From: Phycisphaerae bacterium | GTDB lineage: Bacteria; Planctomycetota; Phycisphaerae; Phycisphaerales; SM1A02 | Assembly (NCBI GenBank): GCA_002711415.1 | Contig: PARI01000002.1 | Span: 40,707-94,582 of the forward strand | Direction of reading: 5' to 3' | Length of the DNA stretch: 53,876 bases | Shown: positions 26,611 through 35,772 of the stretch, one piece after another | Layout of the letters: the number at the start of each line of letters is the position of its first letter | Numbering within the stretch: position 1 is the first letter of the stretch | Translations under genes and position numbers: made by a program | The notes under the pieces: generated by a model | What the model was told of the DNA's origin: nothing | Databases searched by the model: none | What the model saw: only the letters and a program-made list of their open reading frames with translations

Positions 26611-28209
26611 GTGAACCAAGAACAGGACAACAACACCGGGGAACAGGCCTCAGAGGACCTCTCGTCTCTCGTCGCCGCCCGTCGCAGCAAGCTCGAGGCC
26701 CATCGCGAGCAGCTCGACCATGATCCCTTCGGCACCAGGGTCCAGGACATCGTTCGACTGGAGGATGCCCGCGCAATGTTCGACGAGGAACATCACGTGG
26801 CCGCGTCCGAGGGGGCCGAGCCTGATCCTCGCGAGCGAGCCAGGATCTCCGGCCGGGTGGTGCAGCACCGCGACATGGGCAAGCTCGTGTTCGCGCGGCT
26901 GCGCGATTCCACCGACGATCTCCAGGTGAGCATCTCCCGGGATGCGGTCGACCCGACGAGCTTCAAGCTGGCCAAGCAGCTGGACTACGGCGACATCGTC
27001 GTCGCGGAGGGGCCGGTCGGCAGGACCAAGAAGGGCGAGGTCTGCGTCTGGGCCGAGCAGCTTCAACTGCATTGCAAGAGCCTGGCGCCTCCACCCGAGA
27101 AGTGGCACGGTCTCAATGATCCCGAGTTGCGGTACCGGAACCGTCCCGTGGACATGTACACGAATCCCGAGACGCTCAACACCTTCATGCTCAGGAGCCG
27201 GATCGTCAGTCACATCCGGCGGTTCATGGATGATCGTGGATTCCTCGAGGTCGAGACACCGATGCTCCAGCCGATGGCCGGTGGCGCCGCGGCGCGTCCG
27301 TTCATCACCAACCACAACGCGCTGGGCATCCCCCTGTACCTCCGCATCGCGCCGGAGCTCTACCTGAAGCGCCTGCTCGTCGGCGGCATGCCGCGGGTCT
27401 ACGAGATCAACAGGAACTTCCGGAACGAGGGGATCGATCGCTCGCACAATCCGGAGTTCACATCGATGGAGGTCTACGAGGCCTTCGGTGACTCCTCGAC
27501 CATGATGGAATTGACGGAGTCCCTGGTCCACGAGCTCGCCGTGGACATCCACGCCAGGCGGCTCGAACTGGGCCATGAACTTCCGGACTCACCCCCTGGA
27601 TCCCCCCGAATTCCCTGGGGCGATCTCGTGATCGACTACTCGAGGCCGTTCCAGGTGATTCCCTGGGTCGAACTGTTCGAGCAGGGGCTCGGTTTCAGCT
27701 TCGACCAGTTCGACAAGGCCCGTGCGAGGGCAGCCGATGAGGGCATCGACACCGAGGGCAAGCTCGATGACTGGCTCCTGCTGGACAAACTCTTTGAGAA
27801 GCATGCCGAGGACTGCATCGATCCGACCCGACCAACCTTCGTCACCGGATATCCATCCGCGGTGAGCCCGCTGACCCGCCAGGATCCTGACGACCCGAGA
27901 TTCGCCCAGCGATGGGATCTCTTCATTGCCGGCATGGAGATCGGCCCTGCCTACACGGAGCTGAACGATCCCGACAAGCAGCGAGAGGCCTTCACCCAGC
28001 AGCTCGCCGGTGCAGACGAGGAGGAGCAGGCGTTCCGCAGCCTCGACGAGGACTTCCTCCACGCGTTGGAGATCGGCATGCCGCCGGCCGGTGGCCTCGG
28101 TCTCGGGATCGACCGGATCGTGATGCTCCTCAGCTCGAGCACGTCGATCCGTGACGTCATCCTCTTCCCGCTGCTCAAGTCGATGGGGCAGGCGCCGGCA
28201 CAGGACTGA
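26611..28209 (+). CDS. lysS: Lysyl-tRNA synthetase, class II
   Basis: 532 residues. OB-fold anticodon domain about 75-170 (RISGRVVQHRDMGKLVFARL), then class II core: WHGLNDPELRYRNRPVDMY, motif 1 region RRFMDDRGFLEVETPMLQP, GGAAARPFITNHNAL, motif 2 FRNEGIDRSHNPEFTSMEVY, and motif 3 GGLGLGIDRIVMLL. GTG start with AGGACA upstream. Followed after 3 bp by the transglutaminase-like gene, so probably one transcript with the next three genes. Confidence 0.96.
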   Translation: MNQEQDNNTGEQASEDLSSLVAARRSKLEAHREQLDHDPFGTRVQDIVRLEDARAMFDEEHHVAASEGAEPDPRERARISGRVVQHRDMGKLVFARLRDSTDDLQVSISRDAVDPTSFKLAKQLDYGDIVVAEGPVGRTKKGEVCVWAEQLQLHCKSLAPPPEKWHGLNDPELRYRNRPVDMYTNPETLNTFMLRSRIVSHIRRFMDDRGFLEVETPMLQPMAGGAAARPFITNHNALGIPLYLRIAPELYLKRLLVGGMPRVYEINRNFRNEGIDRSHNPEFTSMEVYEAFGDSSTMMELTESLVHELAVDIHARRLELGHELPDSPPGSPRIPWGDLVIDYSRPFQVIPWVELFEQGLGFSFDQFDKARARAADEGIDTEGKLDDWLLLDKLFEKHAEDCIDPTRPTFVTGYPSAVSPLTRQDPDDPRFAQRWDLFIAGMEIGPAYTELNDPDKQREAFTQQLAGADEEEQAFRSLDEDFLHALEIGMPPAGGLGLGIDRIVMLLSSSTSIRDVILFPLLKSMGQAPAQD

Positions 28210-28212
28210 TCG

Positions 28213-29739
28213 ATGCGGCGCCATGGAACAATCACGGCCCTGCTCGTCGTCGTCGCGGTCATCGTGCCGCTTCGCCACGTCACTGCGATGCAGGTGACCG
28301 ACGATGACGGGAACCGGCCCTTCGTGACGGTGTCTGACCAGTGGTACTCGCTCAGCGTCGACGACATCCATTGCGGGTGGAAGCGGGTGCTGCTTGAACA
28401 TCGCCCCGGTCAGCGACGAATGGTCCAGGAACTCTTCATGCTGTCCGGACGTGCGGGCACGACCGTCCGGACCAGTCAGCAGCTGGAGATTCTCGAGACC
28501 GATGCCGGCATTCCGATCCACGCCCGCTTCTCCACGAGTCGTGGCGATGACTCGGTCGTAATCGAGTACGTGTTCTCGGAAACCTCGTGTGTCCGAACCA
28601 TCACGGATGGTGAGCGGGTCCAGGACGAGGTCGTCCAGGTGCCGCCCGGTCCCTGGTCAAGCCCGATCACCACGTACCTCCGTGCACGCGACCAGCGTGC
28701 CGCCGGCCATCAGTCCCTCGATGACCTTTCACTGCAGGTCGGCAGGTCGCTGGAGGTGCATCGAAACAGTTCCAAGATCACGGGTGCCCCCGCATCGATC
28801 CAACTGGAGGGACGCGAAGATCCTGTCCAGATCCGCCAATGGACCTTCTCCGATGCCGGTGACCCCGTCCAGACGGTCGAGTGGGTCGATCCCGACGGAC
28901 GCATCATCGCAGGTACGACGAGGATCGGCCTGTTCCCCCTCGAGTACGTCCTCTGTCCCAGGCAGGCCGCAACACGCGGACTCAAGCCGGTCGAACTGGT
29001 GGCCAACCGGTTTCTGGCTCCCGATCGGGTGATCCAGCAACCGAGGCGGTCGATGCAAGCGACGTACCTGTTACGACGAACAGACGGCGGTCGCCTCGAA
29101 CTGCCGTCCTCCGGGTTCCAGTCGGCTCGCTGCAAGGAGGACGGTGGGGTGATCGTCAGGCTCGACCTGAACCAGCCCCTTCCTGCTGCGGCCGATGACC
29201 GTCCCGGTCCCGAAGCCACCTCTGGTTCGATCCTGGTCGACCTTGATGACCCCGCGCTGCAGCGGTTGCAGCTTCGTGCCGTGAAGCACCTGCCTTCGGA
29301 CTCGACCGACCTGCAGAAGATCCTCGCGATGCGACGTTTCGTCCACGAGTACATTCGCGACAAGAACCTCGACACGGGTTTCGCTACCGCCTCGCGGACG
29401 ATCCGTGATCGTTCTGGCGACTGTTCCGAGCATGCCGTGCTCCTGTGCGCGATGCTCAGGCATGCGGGGTTCGCGACCAGGCTCGCTTCCGGACTCATGT
29501 ACGTCCGGCAGGCTCCCGGGGCTCGTGACGTCTTCGGATGGCACATCTGGACGCAGGTCCATCTCGATGGATGCTGGGTCGACATCGATCCGACGAATTC
29601 GACGGCGTTCGATGCCACCCACATCCTCCTCGCAACCAGTGATGCCACCGACGGCGACCTGGCACGGGACCTGCTTCGGGTCGTCGAACTGGCAGGACGG
29701 TTGTCGATCCAGGTACAGGAGATCGTTCACGATGACTGA
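28213..29739 (+). CDS. Exported transglutaminase-like protein
   Basis: 508 residues with a signal peptide (ITALLVVVAVIVPLRHVTA). The C-terminal third is a transglutaminase-like domain: RSGDCSEHAVLLCAMLRHAG (C404), GWHIWTQVHLDG (H444), CWVDIDPTNST (D457). The N-terminal 340 residues are beta-rich and not assigned. Bacterial members act as proteases or peptide cross-linkers; the substrate is unknown. The last 8 bp overlap the start of nnrD. Confidence 0.85.
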   Translation: MRRHGTITALLVVVAVIVPLRHVTAMQVTDDDGNRPFVTVSDQWYSLSVDDIHCGWKRVLLEHRPGQRRMVQELFMLSGRAGTTVRTSQQLEILETDAGIPIHARFSTSRGDDSVVIEYVFSETSCVRTITDGERVQDEVVQVPPGPWSSPITTYLRARDQRAAGHQSLDDLSLQVGRSLEVHRNSSKITGAPASIQLEGREDPVQIRQWTFSDAGDPVQTVEWVDPDGRIIAGTTRIGLFPLEYVLCPRQAATRGLKPVELVANRFLAPDRVIQQPRRSMQATYLLRRTDGGRLELPSSGFQSARCKEDGGVIVRLDLNQPLPAAADDRPGPEATSGSILVDLDDPALQRLQLRAVKHLPSDSTDLQKILAMRRFVHEYIRDKNLDTGFATASRTIRDRSGDCSEHAVLLCAMLRHAGFATRLASGLMYVRQAPGARDVFGWHIWTQVHLDGCWVDIDPTNSTAFDATHILLATSDATDGDLARDLLRVVELAGRLSIQVQEIVHDD

Positions 29740-30664
29740 CATGATCCAGGTGCCCGAGTTGGCACAACGGCCGACCGATGCGCACAAGGGAACCTTCGGA
29801 ACCGTCCTGGTGATCGGGGGGTGCGCCCGCAGCAGCGATCGGTTGATGGTGGGGGGGCCCGCCTTCACCGCGATCGCATCACTTCGCAGCGGAGCTGGAC
29901 TCTCCGTCCTGGCCGTGCCGGAACCCCTGGCGACCGCGGCCCTGGAGATCGCACCGGAGGCGACGGTGATCCCGCTGCCCGTGCTGGCCGACCATTCCCT
30001 GGATCCCTCCGCAACCGCGGCCGTGCTCGATGCACAGATGGATCACTCGATGCGCGTGCTGGCGATCGGCCCGGGCATGGGGACCTCGATCCAGGCCGGG
30101 CAGGTCGTCATGCGGCTGATCAGCAGGCCCGACCGGATGCTCGTTCTCGACGCCGATGCCCTCAACGTCATGAGCCGTGCTCGAAGCTTCGACATGGACC
30201 TGAAGGCGCCCTGCATCCTGACGCCACACCCGGGCGAGTTCGCCCGGCTGGCCCATGCGCTGGATCTCGACATCGACGGGACGGATCCGGATCGACGCCT
30301 GGATGCAGCCGTGGCCATGGCGATGCGTCTCGGTTGCATCGTGGTCCTCAAGGGCAGCCATACCATCGTCACGGACGGTCAGCGGGCGCACGTCAACACG
30401 ACCGGTGGGCCGGTCCTGGCCACGGCTGGAAGTGGAGACTGCCTGGCCGGGATCATCGCCGGGCTGCTGGCCCAGTACGCCGATGTGAACACGCCATGTC
30501 CGGGTGACAGGGGGCTCTCCATGCTCCAGTGCGCCGTGCTCGGCGTGCACCTGCACGGCTTGGCCGGCGATCGGATCGCCGACCGACGCGGGGATGCGGG
30601 CATGCTCGCACGCGAACTGCTCCAGGAGATTCCCGCCGCGATGGACCAGCTTCGGAAGGGCTGA
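29732..30664 (+). CDS. nnrD: ADP/ATP-dependent NAD(P)H-hydrate dehydratase
   Basis: Repairs NAD(P)HX, the hydrated form of NAD(P)H. 310 residues, a stand-alone YjeF C-terminal (ribokinase-fold) domain: GTVLVIGGCARSSDRLMVGG, ALEIAPEATV, LAIGPGMGTS, CILTPHPGEFARLA, VVLKGSHTIV and the catalytic AGSGDCLAGIIAGLL. The NnrE epimerase domain usually fused to it is absent. Start ATG 29732 overlaps the previous gene; AGGAG lies about 10 nt upstream. Confidence 0.92.
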   Translation: MTDMIQVPELAQRPTDAHKGTFGTVLVIGGCARSSDRLMVGGPAFTAIASLRSGAGLSVLAVPEPLATAALEIAPEATVIPLPVLADHSLDPSATAAVLDAQMDHSMRVLAIGPGMGTSIQAGQVVMRLISRPDRMLVLDADALNVMSRARSFDMDLKAPCILTPHPGEFARLAHALDLDIDGTDPDRRLDAAVAMAMRLGCIVVLKGSHTIVTDGQRAHVNTTGGPVLATAGSGDCLAGIIAGLLAQYADVNTPCPGDRGLSMLQCAVLGVHLHGLAGDRIADRRGDAGMLARELLQEIPAAMDQLRKG

Positions 30665-30683
30665 TCGACGAGGACAGGTGGGG

Positions 30684-30689
30684 TACACT
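30684..30689 (+). promoter_or_regulatory. -10-like TACACT before the yhaM-like gene
   Basis: TACACT 21 bp after the nnrD stop, with a 33-nt leader to the ATG at 30723 that contains AAGGA. No clear -35. It may give separate expression from the lysS unit. Confidence 0.35.
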
Positions 30690-30722
30690 CTTTGGACAGT
30701 TTCAACTGCAAGGAATCGATCG

Positions 30723-31733
30723 ATGCCAGAGGAAGCGACACAGCACCAGGACCTCGCCGCCGTCCAGGACAAGCAGCTGCTCGAGGGGACCTACAGCCTC
30801 ATGAACCCGCAGGTTGGAGTCACCAGGAGTGGCAAGGATTTTCTCAAGTGCCTGCTCAGGGACGCCACCGGGCAGATCGCCGCGAGAAAGTGGAGCTTCG
30901 ACGAATCACAACTTGAGTTCGTGAAGGCGACGGGGTTCGTCCGGGTCAGTGGACACACGCAGGTGTACAACGGTCTGGTTCAGGTGATTCTCGACACGAT
31001 CGAACCGGTCGAGGTCGGGGTGGAGCAACTGGCCAGCCTGATGCCCACCAGCCGGTACGACATCGAGCAGATGTACGCCGAGGTCGTCTCGATCATGCGA
31101 TCACTCTCCGACCAGTCCATGCAGTCGCTTGCCGATGCCTACCTCGAGGACACCGAGCTCATGGAGAGCTTCAAGCGAGCGCCGGCCGCCGTCTCGATGC
31201 ACCATGCGTACCTCGGCGGGCTCCTGGAACACACCCTCACGCTGTTGAAGCTCGCCGAGAGCTCGTTCGAGCGGTATCCCGAGCTCAACCGCGACATCGT
31301 CCTGGTCGGGCTCTTCCTCCATGACCTCGGCAAGACCGTCGAACTAGAGTGGGAACGCGGTTTCAGCTACACGACCGAGGGGAACCTGGTCGGGCATCTG
31401 GTTCGAGGAGCGATCTGGCTCCAGGTGAAGGCGGCCATCGCCAAGAAGCGATCCGGCACCGGGATCACCGCCGACACGTTGCGCGTCCTCCAGCACATCG
31501 TGCTCAGCCATCACGGCCAGCTCGAGCACGGTTCTCCCAAGGTGCCTGCGACGCCGGAGGCCATCTTCATCTCGATGCTGGACTGCCTTGATGCGAGGAC
31601 TCGCATGGCCATCGACAACTCGGGCCGTGGCCAAGCGGGGGGCACGCCTTTGTACAGCGAACATGTAGGAACGCTCGGAACGCGACTCTACTGCCCTGAT
31701 CCACTGGCCGAGGCTTCGACCGAATCCGGCTGA
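30723..31733 (+). CDS. YhaM-like 3'-5' exoribonuclease (OB-fold plus HD domain)
   Basis: 336 residues. N-terminal OB-fold (about 15-95: LLEGTYSLMNPQVGVTRSGK, ATGFVRVSGHTQVYNGLVQV) and a C-terminal HD metal-dependent hydrolase domain (HHAYLGGLLEHTLTLLKLA; H200-D201 in GLFLHDLGKTVEL; HIVLSHHGQLEHGSPKVP; MLDCLDARTRM). This architecture matches YhaM, an RNA-processing exonuclease. Its 3' end overlaps the convergent 31688-33070 gene by 46 bp. Confidence 0.87.
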   Translation: MPEEATQHQDLAAVQDKQLLEGTYSLMNPQVGVTRSGKDFLKCLLRDATGQIAARKWSFDESQLEFVKATGFVRVSGHTQVYNGLVQVILDTIEPVEVGVEQLASLMPTSRYDIEQMYAEVVSIMRSLSDQSMQSLADAYLEDTELMESFKRAPAAVSMHHAYLGGLLEHTLTLLKLAESSFERYPELNRDIVLVGLFLHDLGKTVELEWERGFSYTTEGNLVGHLVRGAIWLQVKAAIAKKRSGTGITADTLRVLQHIVLSHHGQLEHGSPKVPATPEAIFISMLDCLDARTRMAIDNSGRGQAGGTPLYSEHVGTLGTRLYCPDPLAEASTESG

Positions 31734-33070
31734 CCCGACACCGCTTCACGCAGCCGTGCCGCGAGCTCGTCAAGTCGTTCCGCAGGTACCAGTGGGAACG
31801 GCCACGTTCTCCTTGTGGCGATCTCCATCGCGATCCGGGTCTTCCTGTCGTGCCCGGCCTGTTCCCTGAGTCCATCCAGCCGCATCGAGTCCCGTTTGCG
31901 GCCCTCCCTGATCCACTGGTGCATCCGGTGGAACAGTTCCCGTCGCTGGCTGCTGTTCCTGGGTGACTGGTGGATCCGGTGAACCCACTCGGTCTTCTCG
32001 GCGCTGGGGCCGGCGCCCGTCGCCGATGGATCATGCCATGCGGATCGCCAGTGATCGATGGCATCCATGGCGACATCGCCCGGAGGTTGAAGTTCCGCCG
32101 TCACGTTCGCCGAGACGACCACCGGCCGAGACAGTTCCACGCCCAGCCACGTGCGGATCCAGTGGTCCGAGGTCGTGGCATATCGACTGCCACCTGTACC
32201 GACGATGTAGCCGTCGCACAGTCCACCTCGCATCAGGACGTCAAGGACGACCGCTCGCGGATGGAACCTGGTGCATTCATCACGGGCTTGGAGCATCGAG
32301 AGCGTCACGGGTCTGCGGACACCATGATCAAGAAGCCACAGTGGCAGTTCAGGGTCATTGCCGGTCCCGCGGAGTGGGCGGATGTCACCCGCGGTTGATC
32401 CGACCGCATCGTTGTAGCACCGGACGCATCCGGTGGGATCGTCAATCATTTTCTGCAGCAGTGAATCGAGCATCCTGGTCTCAGCGAGATCCGTCGCCAT
32501 GACCACGGGCATCGGGCCGGCCCATCGACGCATCAGGTCACCGGTGCTCGCAGCGATCTGCCTGGCGCACGTGCCTGCGTTCTCGTGTGATTCAAGCGAT
32601 GACCGGATCGCCTGCAGCCCCTCGGCGATCGATCCGGTCGCAGGTTGCGGGTGGTCCGGAATCCGTCGTGGTTGGAATGGTCCGACGGCCGCAATCGGGA
32701 CACGGTCCTCCCGATCGGTCAGTCTCCAGGTCGAGGTCGTCAGCCAGCCATCGGCCGTTGCGGGATACTCGATCCGCTCGAAGCCGTTGGTGTCCTGGTC
32801 GGCGACCAGGTGGAACATCGATGTTTCCACCCGGCTCGATAGGATGTCCATCAGGATGAACTTCGCAAGGATTCCCGGATGCCAGAATTCCGCCTGGTGT
32901 CCCGTGGCCAGGATCGGGCGTGACCGCTCCAGTCCGAGCAGTTGCCTGTCCTCCATGATCACCTGTTCCTCGGCGAGTCGAGGATGCCGACCGTCACCGT
33001 CGCGGTTGGACACTGACTCAATCAGTTCGCCGATACCGTCGAGCCTGGTGATCAACGGGGCGTCGTTCAT
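31688..33070 (-). CDS. Conserved-looking protein of unknown function
   Basis: 460 residues, no signal peptide or membrane segment. Notable segments: PILATGHQAEFWHPGILAKF near residue 53-72, FHLVADQDTNGFERIEYPAT, VLDVLMRGGLCDGYIVGTGG, GVELSRPVVVSANVTAELQP. The GHQ...PG...K segment has a faint resemblance to the start of BshC (GQQ...GP), but the rest was not matched, so no function is given. The start overlaps the stop of the upstream glycosyltransferase (TGATG), implying coupling. Ends in TAG inside the convergent yhaM-like gene. Confidence 0.75.
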   Translation of the reverse strand: MNDAPLITRLDGIGELIESVSNRDGDGRHPRLAEEQVIMEDRQLLGLERSRPILATGHQAEFWHPGILAKFILMDILSSRVETSMFHLVADQDTNGFERIEYPATADGWLTTSTWRLTDREDRVPIAAVGPFQPRRIPDHPQPATGSIAEGLQAIRSSLESHENAGTCARQIAASTGDLMRRWAGPMPVVMATDLAETRMLDSLLQKMIDDPTGCVRCYNDAVGSTAGDIRPLRGTGNDPELPLWLLDHGVRRPVTLSMLQARDECTRFHPRAVVLDVLMRGGLCDGYIVGTGGSRYATTSDHWIRTWLGVELSRPVVVSANVTAELQPPGDVAMDAIDHWRSAWHDPSATGAGPSAEKTEWVHRIHQSPRNSSQRRELFHRMHQWIREGRKRDSMRLDGLREQAGHDRKTRIAMEIATRRTWPFPLVPAERLDELAARLREAVSGQPDSVEASASGSGQ

Positions 33071-33849
33071 CAGGGTGTTCCCTGGGACACGGCTCCGGTC
33101 ACCTGCTGGAGCAGGTCCTCGTACGCGGATGGATCGAGTGAATCGCGGTGCCTCAGCAACGCCCTGTGCAGGGTCTTCCTGTAGACGGACAGCCGGTGCC
33201 CGGGATCGTCCAGGGGGCCGCCGAAGGAACGATTCGGATCGTTGTAGATCAGGTCGACGGGCACCTCGCTGATGCGCAGATCCGCCGCTGCTGCGGCCAC
33301 CCAGAACTGCATCGGGAAGTCGTATCCATCGATGTCCAGCGGCAGCCCCGCGACGCAGGCTGTCCGGTAGGCCTTGAATCCGCAGAAGGCGTCTGTCAGT
33401 TCAAGTCCCAGCCTGTGGTTGATCTCCGTGGTGATCAACTGGTTGATCGTCCGGCGCTCGACGGGAGGCTGGTCGATCATCTCGGCTTCCTGCAGGTATC
33501 GACTGCCCGAGATGACATCACACTGGTTCATGGCGATCATCTCGGCGAACAGCGGGAGTGCCGCCGGCTCGTGCTGGAGATCGCAGTCCATCGTGACGAC
33601 CCACTCGTACCCGTTGTCCACGGCCCAGTGCAGGATCTGCTGCATCGACCGCCCGTATCCACGGTTGATGGCATGCCGGACGATCTCCACCGGGAACTCG
33701 GTGAGGATCCGTGGCGTCAAGTCATCGGAGCCGTCATCGATGACGAGGATATCCCCGGCTCTCGGGATGACGGCGGAGAGAACCGGGCGGATGTGATCCT
33801 GCTCGTTGTAGACCGGGATCGCCAGGAGCGTGGTGTGCTGCAACTTCAT
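33070..33849 (-). CDS. Family 2 glycosyltransferase (dolichol-phosphate-mannose-synthase-like)
   Basis: 259 residues from ATG 33849 (ATG 33873 also possible). GT-A motifs: TTLLAIPVYNEQDHIRPVLS, ILVIDDGSDDLT, RHAINRGYGRSMQQIL, VTMDCDLQHEPAALPL, CDVISGSRYLQ and TDAFCGFKAYR, the pattern of DPM1/polyprenol-phosphate glycosyltransferases. No transmembrane C-terminus. Coupled to the following unknown gene; a TTGTCT-N17-GACAAT promoter lies just upstream. Confidence 0.87.
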   Translation of the reverse strand: MKLQHTTLLAIPVYNEQDHIRPVLSAVIPRAGDILVIDDGSDDLTPRILTEFPVEIVRHAINRGYGRSMQQILHWAVDNGYEWVVTMDCDLQHEPAALPLFAEMIAMNQCDVISGSRYLQEAEMIDQPPVERRTINQLITTEINHRLGLELTDAFCGFKAYRTACVAGLPLDIDGYDFPMQFWVAAAAADLRISEVPVDLIYNDPNRSFGGPLDDPGHRLSVYRKTLHRALLRHRDSLDPSAYEDLLQQVTGAVSQGTP

Positions 33850-33887
33850 TGAATGGTGGTCCTGCTGTTCCATGCGGGGGGGCGGGA

Positions 33888-33916
33888 ATTGTCGCACGCG
33901 ACCGGTATCCAGACAA
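33888..33916 (-). promoter_or_regulatory. Promoter of the GT2/unknown-protein pair
   Basis: Minus strand TTGTCT (33916-33911), 17-nt spacer, GACAAT (33893-33888). Predicted start near 33881, leaving a leader of about 32 nt with GCAGGA before ATG 33849. It sits directly after the stop of the upstream secreted-protein gene. Confidence 0.55.
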
Positions 33917-33920
33917 GGCT

Positions 33921-35408
33921 CTAGGAGGTCGGAAGCCCCTTGGAACGGTAGAGATCCTGCAGTTTTCCGACATCGATCAACTCGGTGACCGTTCCATCGG
34001 TGTCGATTCGCCGAAGGCGGATGCCGTCCGGTCCGATCACTTGCTGGACCGGTGGCAGGTCCCTGTTGGCGCGACCAAGGAGGATCCAGTTGCCCGAGTC
34101 GTCATCGGCCGGAAGCCACGTGTCCAGTCGCTGGCTGAGCTTGTTGCTCTGGCTATCGAAAGCGTAGACGCCGAAGTCACCCGTAAACGAACGATCGCGA
34201 GGCAGCAGGCGACCGAGTATCAGCAGCTCCGCCTGTGACAGGTAGGCCCCGGTCGGAATCGTCCACTCCAGAGGATCGCGAGAGAGCAGGTCGGCCGTCG
34301 AGTTGATCACCTGCAGCGTCGATCGAGGCTGTCCCGCCGTCGGTGCGTTGCGGAATCCTGTCTGGGCGGTGGTCCTGGAGGCTTCGCCCTGTCGCTGGGT
34401 TCGCCTGTTGGAGAAGGTTTCGCTGGAGCGATCCCAGGCGGTCCAGAACCGACCGTTGACATCGACCGTGTGGCCCGGATCCTGGTTCATGAAGATCTTT
34501 GCTTGGAGGGTGACCAGCAGGCCTTCCTCGGCCTGGTCGCCAATGAATGCAGCATCTCTCCTGTTGAAATCCACGGCACCGCGGGGAGCGGCCTTGGCCG
34601 ACAATCCCATGAACCCGATCTCGATGTCATCGGTCATGCCTTCCGTCGGGCCTGGACGGTAGATCCGGTACCACGTGATCCCGGGCTTGCAGGCCTGTTC
34701 AAGCTTCTGCCTGGACAAGCCTCCGAGAAAAGCCGCGCCCTTGTCCAGCAGTTCGAGTCGCTCGTCGGCAATCTCCATTGCCTGCATCATCGAGATCGTG
34801 TCGTAGGACTCCTGGAGCATCCTGCTGGCCTGATCATGGATCTCGAACCTCGTGACCGAGGTCAGCACGAGGAACGTGCCATCAGGCCGAGGCAGGACCA
34901 CCCAGCCGGTCACCGCATTTTCCCCTGGCCCGATCGGCAGTTCCATCTCCAGTTGGTGCCCGGACAGGCCGCCGAACACCACGGGACGGTTGCTCGTGAT
35001 CGCGAACTCGTTGCCAGTCTCAAGTTGCCGGGTCAGGAATGCCTGGAGATGTTCGCCCGGCGTGGCTCCGGGACGGATCGGGTTGACCACCTGGATCCTC
35101 ACCTGCCACAGGCTCGGCTCGGTGTCGTTGACGTGCCTGACCACCAGGGTGTTGGTTCCATCGGCCTGCTCTGACTTCTGGATGATGCACTGGAGTGGTG
35201 GTGTGAACTGGAACCCCATGGTCTTGGATTCGAAGACCTTCTCGCTGAGGCGGGTCTCGATGGTCGGTGCGGCCACCTCCTGGCTGTTTTCATTGTCTTC
35301 AAGCTGGATTATCGAGTTATCCGGACCTTGTTGAGCAAAGGACGGACCACACATCAACGCGAGGGCCAGGCAGGATACAAACGGGGTGGGCATGCGTCGT
35401 TGGATCAT
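33921..35408 (-). CDS. Exported protein of unknown function
   Basis: 495 residues. Signal peptide MPTPFVSCLALALMCGPSFA ending before QQ; the mature protein is mixed alpha/beta with no recognised domain. A segment near residues 50-150 (KTMGFQFTPPLQCIIQKSEQ, then WQVRIQVVNPIRPGATPGEH) could be a small sensor-like domain. The start at 35408 has GGAGG 6 nt upstream; the open frame upstream is not used. Ends in TAG. It is divergent from the ribosomal cluster, whose promoter lies 80 bp upstream. Confidence 0.78.
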   Translation of the reverse strand: MIQRRMPTPFVSCLALALMCGPSFAQQGPDNSIIQLEDNENSQEVAAPTIETRLSEKVFESKTMGFQFTPPLQCIIQKSEQADGTNTLVVRHVNDTEPSLWQVRIQVVNPIRPGATPGEHLQAFLTRQLETGNEFAITSNRPVVFGGLSGHQLEMELPIGPGENAVTGWVVLPRPDGTFLVLTSVTRFEIHDQASRMLQESYDTISMMQAMEIADERLELLDKGAAFLGGLSRQKLEQACKPGITWYRIYRPGPTEGMTDDIEIGFMGLSAKAAPRGAVDFNRRDAAFIGDQAEEGLLVTLQAKIFMNQDPGHTVDVNGRFWTAWDRSSETFSNRRTQRQGEASRTTAQTGFRNAPTAGQPRSTLQVINSTADLLSRDPLEWTIPTGAYLSQAELLILGRLLPRDRSFTGDFGVYAFDSQSNKLSQRLDTWLPADDDSGNWILLGRANRDLPPVQQVIGPDGIRLRRIDTDGTVTELIDVGKLQDLYRSKGLPTS

Positions 35409-35490
35409 CGTGCCCTCCATGGTACCTGCTTCAGCAGGGATCGGTGTCCGGGTCTGGTGCCTGGATGGGGGTGCCCTCGATGGGCTGGTG

Positions 35491-35518
35491 TTGACACCGC
35501 CCGTGGTTGTCGTATCAT
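35491..35518 (+). promoter_or_regulatory. Promoter of the S10-spc-alpha ribosomal cluster
   Basis: TTGACA (perfect -35), 16-nt spacer, TATCAT (-10). Predicted start near 35525. This is the best consensus promoter seen in the window and lies about 250 bp before rpsJ. Confidence 0.7.
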
Positions 35519-35524
35519 CCTCGA

Positions 35525-35772
35525 TTCGCATCCAGTCGGTGACCGACGTTGGGTCCTGTCCTGCAGCACCTGCATAAACTCTTGGTTCAACCAAAGATGC
35601 GAGTTGATGGATGAGTTTCGTGATCCATCAGCCGAACGAGTGTTGTCAGATCCAGGGACGTGTCGTTTGCCCGGATCGTGCAAGAAGGACATCACTCGGC
35701 TTGTGTGTTCAGTGGCCTGGTCGTTCCAGGTCGCATCAGTTGGTCAACATCAATTGACCGTGGAGTGATTCG
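35525..35772 (+). promoter_or_regulatory. Long structured leader of the ribosomal cluster
   Basis: About 248 nt with no supported gene. Possible hairpins: TGATGGAT/ATCCATCA (35605-35612 with 35623-35630), CCTGG/CCAGG (35716-35720 with 35726-35730) and GGTCAA/TTGACC (35742-35747 with 35754-35759), the last immediately before the rpsJ ribosome-binding site. By analogy with r-protein autoregulated leaders, one of the encoded proteins may bind here; which one is not visible. Confidence 0.45.

Noticed and set aside
35328-35768. 146-codon plus-strand frame in the rpsJ leader
   Set aside because: Low-complexity composition, no ribosome-binding site, and it crosses the promoter and hairpins of the leader.
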